Below are positions 35,955 to 44,442 of a stretch of DNA of 64,000 nt, in pieces. The notes beneath the pieces are model-generated. The model did no database searches. It was not told where the DNA came from and saw only the letters and a list, made by a program, of their open reading frames with translations. Position 1 is the first letter of the stretch. Every line of letters begins with the position of its first letter. Source of the stretch: Flavobacterium yafengii. Its GTDB lineage: Bacteria; Bacteroidota; Bacteroidia; Flavobacteriales; Flavobacteriaceae. The position numbers were made by a program, and so were the translations under genes. The stretch spans positions 1,178,001 to 1,242,000 of the forward strand of contig NZ_JASCRY010000001.1 of NCBI RefSeq assembly GCF_030010375.1, in the 5' to 3' direction.

Positions 35955-36491
35955 CTATTTTGCTTTCGGTGGGAATTGCTCTAAAATTTTAGCTACAAAT
36001 TCGTTGATTTGTTTTTCTTTTTCCTTGCGGTTTTCAGTTAGATAACCAACACCTTCACCTTGCCAAACCAATTCTTTTTTCTTGGCATCAATTAAATCAA
36101 TATACAATGTCCCTTCGGTTGATGACGAAACATAAGTACTTCGCCCTCCCCATAAATAAGGATTCCATCCCCATCCCCAACCATAACCCCATCCGGCGTT
36201 GTATTGATTTACATCAATTTTTTCTCTTTCTTTAGTTAGTATATTAATTAGCAAATCTGGATTTTCACTTTTGGTCATTCCTTTTTTGCTTAATTCTCGA
36301 TCTATGGCATTAAGTATTCTTTTCTTGTCTAATTCTGAAATTTCAACTTTATCAATTCCTTTTTTATGAAAAGCATATGTTTTGTATTGACTAAAATCCA
36401 CATTGTTGTCATAATCAGAATATACTCTTACGGAACTGCAAGAGGTAAACACTAAAAGTAGAAATACGGGAAGGAGTTTAATTGCTTTCAT
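35955..36491 (-). CDS. DUF4136 lipoprotein
   Basis: 178 residues with a lipobox (LLVFTSC). The mature part has the DUF4136 motif YDNNVDFSQYKTYAFH at its start and LIDAKKKELVWQGEGVG later, with a Gly/Trp/Tyr-rich insert (GWGYGWGWGWNPYLWGG) in the middle. Function unknown; probably a lipid-anchored envelope protein. It ends with a hairpin terminator before the globin gene. Confidence 0.88.
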   Translation of the reverse strand: MKAIKLLPVFLLLVFTSCSSVRVYSDYDNNVDFSQYKTYAFHKKGIDKVEISELDKKRILNAIDRELSKKGMTKSENPDLLINILTKEREKIDVNQYNAGWGYGWGWGWNPYLWGGRSTYVSSSTEGTLYIDLIDAKKKELVWQGEGVGYLTENRKEKEKQINEFVAKILEQFPPKAK

Positions 36492-36540
36492 GATGTGATT
36501 GTTTGATTACTATATGTGTACTAAAGATACGCTCAAATTT

Positions 36541-38523
36541 TTAAAAATCCAACAAATTGTCGGCTACTATATTAGGGATGGTTACTTTCAATAAAGGTTG
36601 CGTCTCCATCGCTCTTTTTATTGCAAATAATGCTCCGTCATTTCTAGCCCAGCTTCTTCTGGAAATTCCATTGTTGACATCCCAGAAAAGCATTGATGCT
36701 AAACGTCTTGAAGCTTCTTTAGAACCATCAAGAACCATACCAAATCCACCGTTTATTACCTCGCCCCAGCCTACGCCGCCGCCATTGTGAATCGAGACCC
36801 AAGTGGCTCCTCGAAAGCTGTCTCCAATGACGTTTTGTATCGCCATATCGGCGGTAAATCTTGAGCCGTCATAGATATTTGAAGTTTCTCTGTACGGAGA
36901 ATCAGTGCCGGAAACATCATGGTGATCGCGGCCTAAAACTACTGTTCCTATTTCGCCTTTGGCAATAGCCTGATTAAATGCTTCGGCAATTTTTACACGA
37001 CCTTCAGCATCAGCATAAAGGATTCGGGCTTGAGAACCTACGACTAATTTATTTTCTTGTGCGCCTTTTATCCAATGAATATTATCCTGCATTTGTTGCT
37101 GAATTTCTTCGGGAGCTGTTTTGGCCATTTCTTCCAAAACCTGGCAGGCAATTAAATCTGTTTTGACTAAATCTTCTGGTTTTCCCGAAGCACAAACCCA
37201 TCGGAAAGGGCCAAAACCGTAATCAAAACACATGGGTCCCATAATATCCTGTACATAACTCGGATACCTGAAATCAATATGATTCTCTGCCATGACATCA
37301 GCACCGGCACGGGAAGCTTCCAGTAAAAATGCATTGCCATAATCAAAGAAATATGTTCCTTTGGCAGTATGTTTATTGATTGCTGTTGTATGACGGCGTA
37401 ATGTTTCTTGTACTTTTGTTTTAAATAAATCAGGAGTTGATGCCATCATTTCATTGGCTTCTTCAAATGTAAGGTCTGCAGGATAATAACCGCCCGCCCA
37501 AGGATTATGTAAGGAAGTTTGATCGGATCCTAAATCGATATGAATGTTTTCTTCATCAAATTTTTCCCAAACATCAACCACATTTCCAAGATACCCGATA
37601 GAAACAACTTCTTTATTGGCTTGCGCCAAAGCGACTCTTTTTACGAGTTCATCCACGTTTTCAATCACTTCATTGATCCATCCTTGGCTGTGGCGAATGT
37701 GTGTGATTTTGGGATTTACTTCGGCACAAACAGTGATGCAACCGGCAATATTTCCGGCTTTAGGTTGTGCGCCAGACATTCCACCTAATCCTGAAGTGAC
37801 AAATAAGCCGCCTTTTGGACTGCGTTTTATTTTACGAAAACCATTCAAAACGGTAATAGTTGTTCCGTGTACGATTCCCTGCGGACCAATATACATGTAA
37901 CTTCCTGCCGTCATTTGCCCGTATTGAGAAACGCCTAATGCATTCATTTTTTCCCAATCGTCCGGTTTAGAATAATTAGGAATTACCATTCCGTTAGTCA
38001 CGACAACTCGCGGAGCTTCTTTATGGGAAGGAAATAATCCCATTGGATGCCCAGAATACATGGTTAAGGTTTGCTCATCCGTCATCTCTGACAAGTATTG
38101 CATCGTCAAAAGATATTGTGCCCAGTTTTGAAAAACAGCTCCATTCCCACCATACGTAATCAACTCATGCGGATGTTGTGCTACGGCATAATCGAGATTA
38201 TTTTGAATCATTAGCATGATCGCTTTTGCCTGCTCGGATTTTCCCGGATATTCCGAAATGGGACGGGCATACATTTTGTAATCCGGACGCAAGCGGTACA
38301 TATAAATACGACCATACGTTTCCAATTCTTCCGAAAATTCTTTGATTAATTCAGCGTGATGTTGCTGTTCAAAATAACGTAACGCATTGCGAAGTGCCAG
38401 TTTTTTTTCTTCTGTCGAAAGGATTTCTTTGCGCTTTGGTGCGTGATTGATGTCTATTTCGTATGGTTTTGGTTTTGGTAAAACCGATGGAATTCCTTGT
38501 TGTATTTGTTCTTGAAAAGTCAT
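36541..38523 (-). CDS. hutU: Urocanate hydratase
   Basis: Second step of histidine catabolism: urocanate plus water to imidazolonepropionate, using tightly bound NAD+ as electrophile. 660 residues, longer than the ~560-residue proteobacterial enzyme but typical of Bacteroidota. NAD-binding region TSGLGGMSGAQPKAG, and the active-site region DYGFGPFRWVCASG with its conserved Cys. YGGNGAVFQNWAQYLL near the N-terminus is also family-conserved. No other hut gene is in the window, so it is either an isolated locus or its partners are elsewhere. A Cys-rich DUF5522 miniprotein gene precedes it on the same strand. Confidence 0.97.
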   Translation of the reverse strand: MTFQEQIQQGIPSVLPKPKPYEIDINHAPKRKEILSTEEKKLALRNALRYFEQQHHAELIKEFSEELETYGRIYMYRLRPDYKMYARPISEYPGKSEQAKAIMLMIQNNLDYAVAQHPHELITYGGNGAVFQNWAQYLLTMQYLSEMTDEQTLTMYSGHPMGLFPSHKEAPRVVVTNGMVIPNYSKPDDWEKMNALGVSQYGQMTAGSYMYIGPQGIVHGTTITVLNGFRKIKRSPKGGLFVTSGLGGMSGAQPKAGNIAGCITVCAEVNPKITHIRHSQGWINEVIENVDELVKRVALAQANKEVVSIGYLGNVVDVWEKFDEENIHIDLGSDQTSLHNPWAGGYYPADLTFEEANEMMASTPDLFKTKVQETLRRHTTAINKHTAKGTYFFDYGNAFLLEASRAGADVMAENHIDFRYPSYVQDIMGPMCFDYGFGPFRWVCASGKPEDLVKTDLIACQVLEEMAKTAPEEIQQQMQDNIHWIKGAQENKLVVGSQARILYADAEGRVKIAEAFNQAIAKGEIGTVVLGRDHHDVSGTDSPYRETSNIYDGSRFTADMAIQNVIGDSFRGATWVSIHNGGGVGWGEVINGGFGMVLDGSKEASRRLASMLFWDVNNGISRRSWARNDGALFAIKRAMETQPLLKVTIPNIVADNLLDF

Positions 38524-38731
38524 TTTTAGCTTTTAATTCGTTAATTTTATTGTGTTGATTCGTTGAAGAAGTTAAGACTTCTTGTAAAAAAAATGAAACA
38601 ACTAAGGATAACGAATATCCGACCTGTGGTAGGATTTGTGAATTTTGATTCTATATTTCTGTAAACAAATATCCATTTTTATCTTGGTTTTTTAAAACTG
38701 ACGTTTTCTTGTTTTTAATTCTTAAAAGGCG

Positions 38732-38908
38732 TTACTTTTTATTGGTTCCTGTTTTTTTATCAAAACCATAGGGACAATGACGACAGCCGCTTTTACAGCA
38801 ATAACCACGTTTTAAATGGTGTTTTTCAGTAAAACATTTATAGCCTTCGGGCGTGTAATAGAAATCTTCCCCTTCTATCAATTTATTTTCATTACTTTGG
38901 TCAATCAT
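38732..38908 (-). CDS. DUF5522-like cysteine-rich miniprotein (58 residues)
   Basis: A short gene read from the ATG at 38908 to TAA at 38732. It has the segment FTEKHHLKRGYCCKSGCRHC followed by PYGFDKK, the core of the DUF5522 family. Cysteines are at residues 25, 37, 38, 42 and 45, a dense CC-x3-C-x2-C arrangement suitable for metal or Fe-S binding. It is 208 bp upstream of hutU on the same strand with no terminator seen between them. Function unknown. Coding evidence is the strong family-like motif and clean start and stop. Confidence 0.85.
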   Translation of the reverse strand: MIDQSNENKLIEGEDFYYTPEGYKCFTEKHHLKRGYCCKSGCRHCPYGFDKKTGTNKK

Positions 38909-39031
38909 ATTTGGGATATTCTATTGTACAATTTATTTGGATTGCCTAATTTATTAAACTCAACTCAAACGATTGAGATTTTCGTTAAATAGAACCATTT
39001 TATCATTACAAATTTATAAATTTTATAGCGA

Positions 39032-39373
39032 ATGTTTCTGATTGTTGCTAAATATTTAATTCCTAAAGGATATCGCGGATTGGCTGTATTTCCTTTTGTA
39101 TTTGTAAAATATGATAGGGATGCAGCAAATAGAATTTTTGTCAATCATGAAAAAATTCATCTTCGCCAACAGGCAGAATTATTAATACTTCCTTTTTTTA
39201 TTTGGTATCTGTTAGAATATTGTATTAGATTGGTTCAGTATAAAAATACAAATTTGGCTTACAGAAACATTAGTTTTGAGAGAGAAGCTTATGCGAATGA
39301 ATCAAATTTTGAGTACTTAAAAAACAGGTCTCCTTTTCTATTCCTAGAATATTTGGACTTAAAAAATGAATAG
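39032..39373 (+). CDS. Small HExxH-containing protein, putative mini-metallopeptidase
   Basis: 113 residues. The HExxH zinc motif is NHEKIHLRQQAELL (His38-Glu39-x-x-His42), followed by a hydrophobic segment (LLILPFFIWYLLEYCIRLV) and then FEREAYANE, about 45 residues on, with acidic residues where M48-type peptidases carry their third zinc ligand (ExEA). The N-terminal part (YRGLAVFPFVFV) is hydrophobic. This resembles a minimal gluzincin core, but no known small family is recognised with certainty, and activity is inferred only from the motif. Confidence 0.6.
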   Translation: MFLIVAKYLIPKGYRGLAVFPFVFVKYDRDAANRIFVNHEKIHLRQQAELLILPFFIWYLLEYCIRLVQYKNTNLAYRNISFEREAYANESNFEYLKNRSPFLFLEYLDLKNE

Positions 39374-39832
39374 TATTTATCAAAATATTTTTGAGGCGTA
39401 ATACTTTTTTTAATGATTTTGATACTGTCTTATCACTTCCTTTGTATTGGCCCAAAATAATTATACGGTATTAACTTATAGTTAGTCAAGTCGTTATCTT
39501 ATTAGAAATATTGAATTGCTATATCGTTCTTAATTGATTTTTAATTGTAAGAAATTATATATTTAAAATTAAAAAACATCAATTTTATCGATTATTTATA
39601 CTTTTTATCGGCATTTGTGCTGATTCCTATATTGTTTTTTTTGTAACTTTAAATAAAAATAACTCAAAACAGATTTTAGCACCTAAAATCCTTGATTAGG
39701 AATGTGTTTTTTAGACCTTTTTAAAGCTAAATAAAATTTCGTTTTTTTAAATTAAAGAGACATTGTCTTAAATGTAATGTCATATTAAAGAATATAATTT
39801 ATTTCATACAAATCAATTTAATAAACAGGCTT
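39374..39832. other. AT-rich intergenic region upstream of the type IX cargo gene
   Basis: 459 bp without a credible gene. It is very AT-rich with several A and T tracts; no clean hairpin-plus-T-run or TAnnTTTG element was found. It presumably holds the promoter of the gene starting at 39833. Confidence 0.5.
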
Positions 39833-41668
39833 ATGGACTCAAAATTACTTAAACGAACACTGTTTATTTTTGCCGGATTATTTTTACAGAACAGTGTAAA
39901 TGCCCAGATGTATGTAAGTCCCAATAGTTACGTTTTTGTGAATAACCAAGTGGTTTTTGTGAAGCAGCAACTGGAGTTGAATGCTGTCAACAGTAATTTC
40001 TATTTAAGGAAAGATGCTCAGTTGGTTCAAGGATCTATGTCGACCAGTACTAATAAAGGTCTTGGCAGCTTATCTGTTTTTCAAGAAGGAACTACTAACA
40101 ATTTTCAATTTGATTATTGGTGTTCACCAGTTGGGGGCAGTAATGCAACTGCAGGAAACTCTCCTTTTGGAATTACACAGTTAAAAAATATTGTGAGCGA
40201 AATAATTAGTGATAATTCAACTATTTTGGCAATGAATAATTACGATGGAGCCGCCAGTCCATTTGCAATTTCGCCTTATTGGATTTTTAAGTTAACCGCT
40301 TCATCCAACTATTCAGATTGGAATCAGGTAGGAGCAACTTCGAATATTAATGTAGGAGAAGGATTTACGATGAAAGGGAGTTCTGGGACTAATCTAACAA
40401 CTGTATATGGAGTTCAAAATAATCCAGGAGGTAAACAGCGATATGATTTTAGAGGAAAACCTAATGATGGAACTATTTCTATTCCAGTTGCATTTGAGCA
40501 ATTTACATTGACAGGAAATCCATATCCATCTGCGATAGATTTATCTGCTTTTTTAATTGAACAAACACATTGCACCGGAATTGCTTATTTCTGGGAACAG
40601 GATAAAACAGTTGATTCCCATTTTATTGCCGATTATAAAGGCGGATATGGTGCTTTTTCTCCAGGTACTATTGGTAGTAGCGGGGTATACGTACCAGCTA
40701 CTTTTTATTCGTACGATGGTTCTGGAAATGAAGGCTCAGCTTCTGGTTCGGGAGGAAATTATGAAAGACGTTTTTCTCCTGTTGGACAAGGTTTTATGAT
40801 TGATGGACTTGTAAATGGAACTGTAGAAATGAAAAATAGCTACAGGGTTTTTGTTAAAGAAGATGCGTTGAATTATTCTCAATTTGAAAAAAATATAAAT
40901 TCAAATAAAACAAAGGCTACTTCGGCTTACATGTCAGATATTCCATCAGTATCCGGTTTTGATTATAAAACGGTAAGTACTGCACCAACGCCGCAAATAC
41001 GATTTAATACCTTATTGAATAATCAAGGAGTTCGTCAAATTGTTTTAGCATTTATTCCTGGAGCTACTGATGGGGTTGATCGTGCAATGGATGCAATATC
41101 TTCCAGTGACGATAGTCCGGCAGATGTTTACTTTGTGATAGATGACGAAGAATATCTTATAGACGCAGTAAGTTTTGATATTGATAAAAAGATTCCAATA
41201 GGTTTTAAAAATACAAATCAAGCTAATTTTAAGATTACAGTAAAAGGAATGCTGAATTTTACAGGAACCAATTCCGTTTATTTACACGATAAAACAACCG
41301 ATTTATACCACGACATCAAAAACGATTTCTATGATTTGACATTGCCGGCAGGCGTAAACAACACACAGTTTGAAATTACTTTTAAAAACAATGTTACTTT
41401 AGGAATTGACGAAACAGCACGTCAAAGTTTTGTGGTTTATCAAAATAATTCTACTAAGAACTTAACCATCAGTAATCCATTATTACTGGATCTTGCTTCT
41501 TGTAATTTATATGATGTAGCCGGAAAATTAATTTTCAATAAAAAAGATTTAGGTTCAAATTCCTCTTATACTTTTTCTACTTCGGGACTTAGTGATGGGA
41601 TTTATATCGTTAAAATAGCAACTAAAGATAAAATTGAAGTTGGTCAAAAAATCATTATCAGAAGATAA
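39833..41668 (+). CDS. Type IX secretion cargo protein, duplicated copy 1
   Basis: 611 residues: signal peptide (TLFIFAGLFLQNSVNAQ), a large body without a recognised catalytic domain, and a C-terminal type A sorting domain (about residues 524-611: SFVVYQNNSTKNLTISN, LYDVAGKLIFNKKDL, GLSDGIYIVKI, ending KIIIRR). The body contains FDYWCSPVG, a conserved phrase of many flavobacterial surface proteins, and a long Gly/Ser-rich stretch. It should be secreted by the T9SS whose motor genes open this window. A near-copy lies at 44443; the two differ mostly in the N-terminal third. Confidence 0.88.
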   Translation: MDSKLLKRTLFIFAGLFLQNSVNAQMYVSPNSYVFVNNQVVFVKQQLELNAVNSNFYLRKDAQLVQGSMSTSTNKGLGSLSVFQEGTTNNFQFDYWCSPVGGSNATAGNSPFGITQLKNIVSEIISDNSTILAMNNYDGAASPFAISPYWIFKLTASSNYSDWNQVGATSNINVGEGFTMKGSSGTNLTTVYGVQNNPGGKQRYDFRGKPNDGTISIPVAFEQFTLTGNPYPSAIDLSAFLIEQTHCTGIAYFWEQDKTVDSHFIADYKGGYGAFSPGTIGSSGVYVPATFYSYDGSGNEGSASGSGGNYERRFSPVGQGFMIDGLVNGTVEMKNSYRVFVKEDALNYSQFEKNINSNKTKATSAYMSDIPSVSGFDYKTVSTAPTPQIRFNTLLNNQGVRQIVLAFIPGATDGVDRAMDAISSSDDSPADVYFVIDDEEYLIDAVSFDIDKKIPIGFKNTNQANFKITVKGMLNFTGTNSVYLHDKTTDLYHDIKNDFYDLTLPAGVNNTQFEITFKNNVTLGIDETARQSFVVYQNNSTKNLTISNPLLLDLASCNLYDVAGKLIFNKKDLGSNSSYTFSTSGLSDGIYIVKIATKDKIEVGQKIIIRR

Positions 41669-41688
41669 GAGTCAATATTATTGAAACG

Positions 41689-41716
41689 AAATGCAATCTG
41701 TAAGGGTTGCATTTTT
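41689..41716 (+). terminator. Terminator after cargo copy 1
   Basis: AAATGCAA (41689-41696) pairs with TTGCATTT (41707-41714), then a T run. The same structure recurs 4,610 bp later after copy 2 at 46299. Confidence 0.75.
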
Positions 41717-41730
41717 ATTAGATATAATTT

Positions 41731-41738
41731 TACCTTTG
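41731..41738 (+). promoter_or_regulatory. Duplicated -7 element in front of the truncated PLP-enzyme start
   Basis: TACCTTTG, identical to the element at 46341 that precedes the intact PLP-enzyme gene. It now drives only an 18-codon remnant, so it may transcribe onward toward the ice-binding gene. Confidence 0.55.
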
Positions 41739-41755
41739 TGCCAAAATCACTCCCC

Positions 41756-41809
41756 TTGAATCAACACGTAATATCTTCGTTTCTAAACTCTATTTCAGTA
41801 TATCTATAA
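41756..41809 (+). pseudogene. Truncated 5' end of the PLP-enzyme gene left by duplication
   Basis: Starts TTG AAT CAA CAC like the intact gene at 46366 (offset exactly 4,610 bp) and follows it through SSFLNSISV with only scattered base differences. Homology ends abruptly at 41800/46410, and the frame stops at TAA 41807-41809. Confidence 0.85.
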
Positions 41810-41895
41810 AAAGTTGTGAGGTGATTTTAATTATTAAAGATGTTGAATTGACGATTAGTTTTCAATCAAAATTAATAGTGCTTTTGGGAATAATT

Positions 41896-41920
41896 AACCA
41901 TCATCTTAGATGGTTTTTTT
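41896..41920 (+). terminator. Hairpin with T run downstream of the duplication remnant
   Basis: AACCATC (41896-41902) pairs with GATGGTT (41909-41915), followed by seven T. It would stop transcripts leaving the duplicated promoter. The rest of 41921-42368 is AT-rich with nothing else recognisable. Confidence 0.75.
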
Positions 41921-42368
41921 ATTAAAAAAATAACCTTAAACTAAAAATATCTGTTCGCATTTGTCTGATTTTTAGATTTTTATTATGTGATATCCTTCCA
42001 ATATATTCCATTCTATACTAAACACTATTAAAATTAACTTCAAAAATATAATATTTACTGCTTTCTTAATTCGACTCTTCATAATGTTAAATTTACTATA
42101 TTAATAAGAAAATTTTTATTTTTTATTTTTTAATGCTATTTATAATCCAATAAAATTTTAGTCATAAATGTGTCTATTTGCTACAAATCACAGGTCAAAA
42201 TTTTACTTTTATATTATAAATGATAATAAATAAGTGTCAATTTGACGCACTATTTCTTTTAAAGTCTTGTTTAGTCATTAAATAACATCACATTTGCAAC
42301 TTATTACGATTTTTAATTGTAAAACATGTTGTTTTTCAATATTTTAAGTAAAATGCTAATTAAAAAAT

Positions 42369-43928
42369 ATGAAAAATAATGTCACGTTCTTGTTAATTTT
42401 ATTCTTACAAATATCAGGAATAATAAATGCGCAAGTTGGAATAGGAACTACTAATCCTGAAGTTTCATCAATACTCGATATTCATTCTACCAATAAAGGA
42501 TTTCTTTTGCCTCGATTGACTACTGCACAAAGAGATGCGATAAGTTTACCAGCAACAGGTCTTCTTATTTATAATACTACTACCTCCATTTTTAACTTTT
42601 ATAACTCGGGTTGGAAAGATTTTAATACAGGTTTAGTTTTGCCAATAAATGGAGGAACTGGAATAGCCAATAGTAACGCATCTACTCTTGCATTACCGGG
42701 AGGATTTGCAACTACACTTACAACTAATGGATTAACAGACGTTACTTTGCCTATGACAGGAACTTTGTATGGAACGCAAACAGGAAGTATAACTTCAGCA
42801 CAAATACAGAATTCATCGAGCGATGAAACAGGTACTGGAAAGTTAGTGTTTTCTGAATCTCCATCTTTTACAAACATACCATTAGCTCCAACTGCAATTG
42901 TTGGAACAAATACAACACAATTAGCTACGACAGCTTTTGTAATGGCTAACTCAAATAATTATTATTCAGTTAATAATACAGGGGACTTAACAACGACTTC
43001 ACCTACGGATGTTGTAATACCAGGAATGTCAATAAGTACCTCTACAGGAACTTATGCTGTTGCCTTTAATGGGCAGTATACAATAATACCTAGTAATAAA
43101 ACGGCGCAAGCAGCAATCGATTTACAATCGGTTTATACTCAATTGAATAGTATCGCTGTTACAAATACGACCCATGCACCTGTATTTGGAGGTGAGACTC
43201 TGCTTCCAGGAGTGTATAGTATAGCTGCTGCAGGTTCCGCAGCAGGTATTATTACTTTAGATGCACAAGGTGATCCCAATGCTCTTTTTATTATTAAATT
43301 CGGAGAAGCCTTTAGCACAGGAGCAACTACTACGATAGTCTTGGCTAATAGCGCATCAGCTGCTAATGTTTTTTGGTTGGCGAAAGGAGCTATTGGACTA
43401 GGAGCTTCAACTGTTATGAAAGGAACCCTTCTTAGTAAAGAGGGAGCAGTTTCTTTAGGAGCTAATTGTATAATTGATGGCAGAGTGCTTACTGGTAGTG
43501 GAGCTATAGGTATTGATACTTCAACCATAACTAAAACCTCAAATAGTCCTTATGTTAACTTGGGAGCCTTGTTTTCCTTTGCCCTGTTTACTTCTTCTGG
43601 TGGTGTTGGGAATACAGGAGTTTCAACTATTAATGGAGATATAGGTACTAACTTAGGTGCTATAACAGGTTTTGAAACTGCTAGAGTGAATGGTGCTTTA
43701 ATTACTCCTGGAATTGTTAGTGCTATGGCTACTTTTAGTATTTATCAAAATGGAGTTTTAATTGCAAACTCAAGCAGAACGAGAGTAAGTTCTATAAATA
43801 CTGTAGATGTTTCATTGCAAGCCATTGCAGATGTTTCGGTAGGCCAAGATATTGATGTAAGATGGAACATTGATGCAGGAACTTTAAAGCTAGGAAGTAG
43901 AATATTAACACTAATTAATGTTAGGTAG
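42369..43928 (+). CDS. Chimeric ice-binding-like (DUF3494) protein with phage-tail-fibre-like stem
   Basis: 519 residues. Signal peptide (LLILFLQISGIINAQ); a stem VGIGTTNPEVSSILDIHSTN, then FLLPRLTTAQRDAI (23-85) typical of flavobacterial fibre-like proteins; a tail-fibre-like linker (INGGTGIANSNASTLALPGG, TGKLVFSESPSFTN, APTAIVGTNTTQLATTAFV, about 93-192); then a jelly-roll-like start (GDLTTTSPTDVVIPGMSI). The ice-binding-type sequence THAPVFGGETLLPGVYSIAA to GAIGIDTSTI (269-387) comes before what is normally its first half (FSFALFTSSGGVGNTG, STINGDIGTN, 402-428). Finally YQNGVLIANSSRT to ILTLINVR (459-519) looks like the jelly-roll end. No type IX sorting tail. An ice-adhesion or surface-adhesion role is plausible but inferred. 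Confidence 0.82.
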   Translation: MKNNVTFLLILFLQISGIINAQVGIGTTNPEVSSILDIHSTNKGFLLPRLTTAQRDAISLPATGLLIYNTTTSIFNFYNSGWKDFNTGLVLPINGGTGIANSNASTLALPGGFATTLTTNGLTDVTLPMTGTLYGTQTGSITSAQIQNSSSDETGTGKLVFSESPSFTNIPLAPTAIVGTNTTQLATTAFVMANSNNYYSVNNTGDLTTTSPTDVVIPGMSISTSTGTYAVAFNGQYTIIPSNKTAQAAIDLQSVYTQLNSIAVTNTTHAPVFGGETLLPGVYSIAAAGSAAGIITLDAQGDPNALFIIKFGEAFSTGATTTIVLANSASAANVFWLAKGAIGLGASTVMKGTLLSKEGAVSLGANCIIDGRVLTGSGAIGIDTSTITKTSNSPYVNLGALFSFALFTSSGGVGNTGVSTINGDIGTNLGAITGFETARVNGALITPGIVSAMATFSIYQNGVLIANSSRTRVSSINTVDVSLQAIADVSVGQDIDVRWNIDAGTLKLGSRILTLINVR

Positions 43929-44072
43929 TTTTGGGTATCTTTTATGTTTAAGAATTTTTTAATTTATTAAGAAGATTTTTTTATAAAAAAGAAATTGTTC
44001 AATGTTTATAAATATAAAAAAAATAATTTAGTATTATAAAACTAAAACTATTAGTTAATAATAAATTTTACG

Positions 44073-44301
44073 GTGAACGAATTAATATTTAAACCCGGCA
44101 TTACTACTGTAGTAACCACTAGAAAAGCATTAGCAATTTCTAGTATTTATCAAAATGGAGTTTTAGTTCCTAATTCGAGCAGAACGTGAGCAGGCAATCG
44201 CTACAGTTTCTGCGGGTCAAAATATTACGATTAGATGGAAAATTGATTCAGATACATTGATTCTGAAAAACAGAATAATAACCCTCATAAGTGTTAGATA
44301 A
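44073..44301 (+). pseudogene. Remnant of a second ice-binding-like gene
   Basis: Translates as VNELIFKPGITTVVTTR, then SIYQNGVLVPNSSRT and a stop; in a shifted frame it continues EQAIATVSAGQNITIRWKI to ITLISVR, then TAA. This matches the last ~80 residues of the gene at 42369 with a frameshift at the SSRT point and no upstream part. The region 43929-44072 before it and 44302-44442 after it are AT-rich and show nothing else. Confidence 0.8.
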
Positions 44302-44442
44302 TAGTCTTAAAAAAACTATAGCAAATATCTAGTTTGCACCTTGAAATTTTTATCAATCTAATAGCTTCATTTCTAACATTAAAAATGTTTTAGTCATAAT
44401 TAATTATTAAAAAACTTACAAATTAATTCAGTTGATAAGCTT

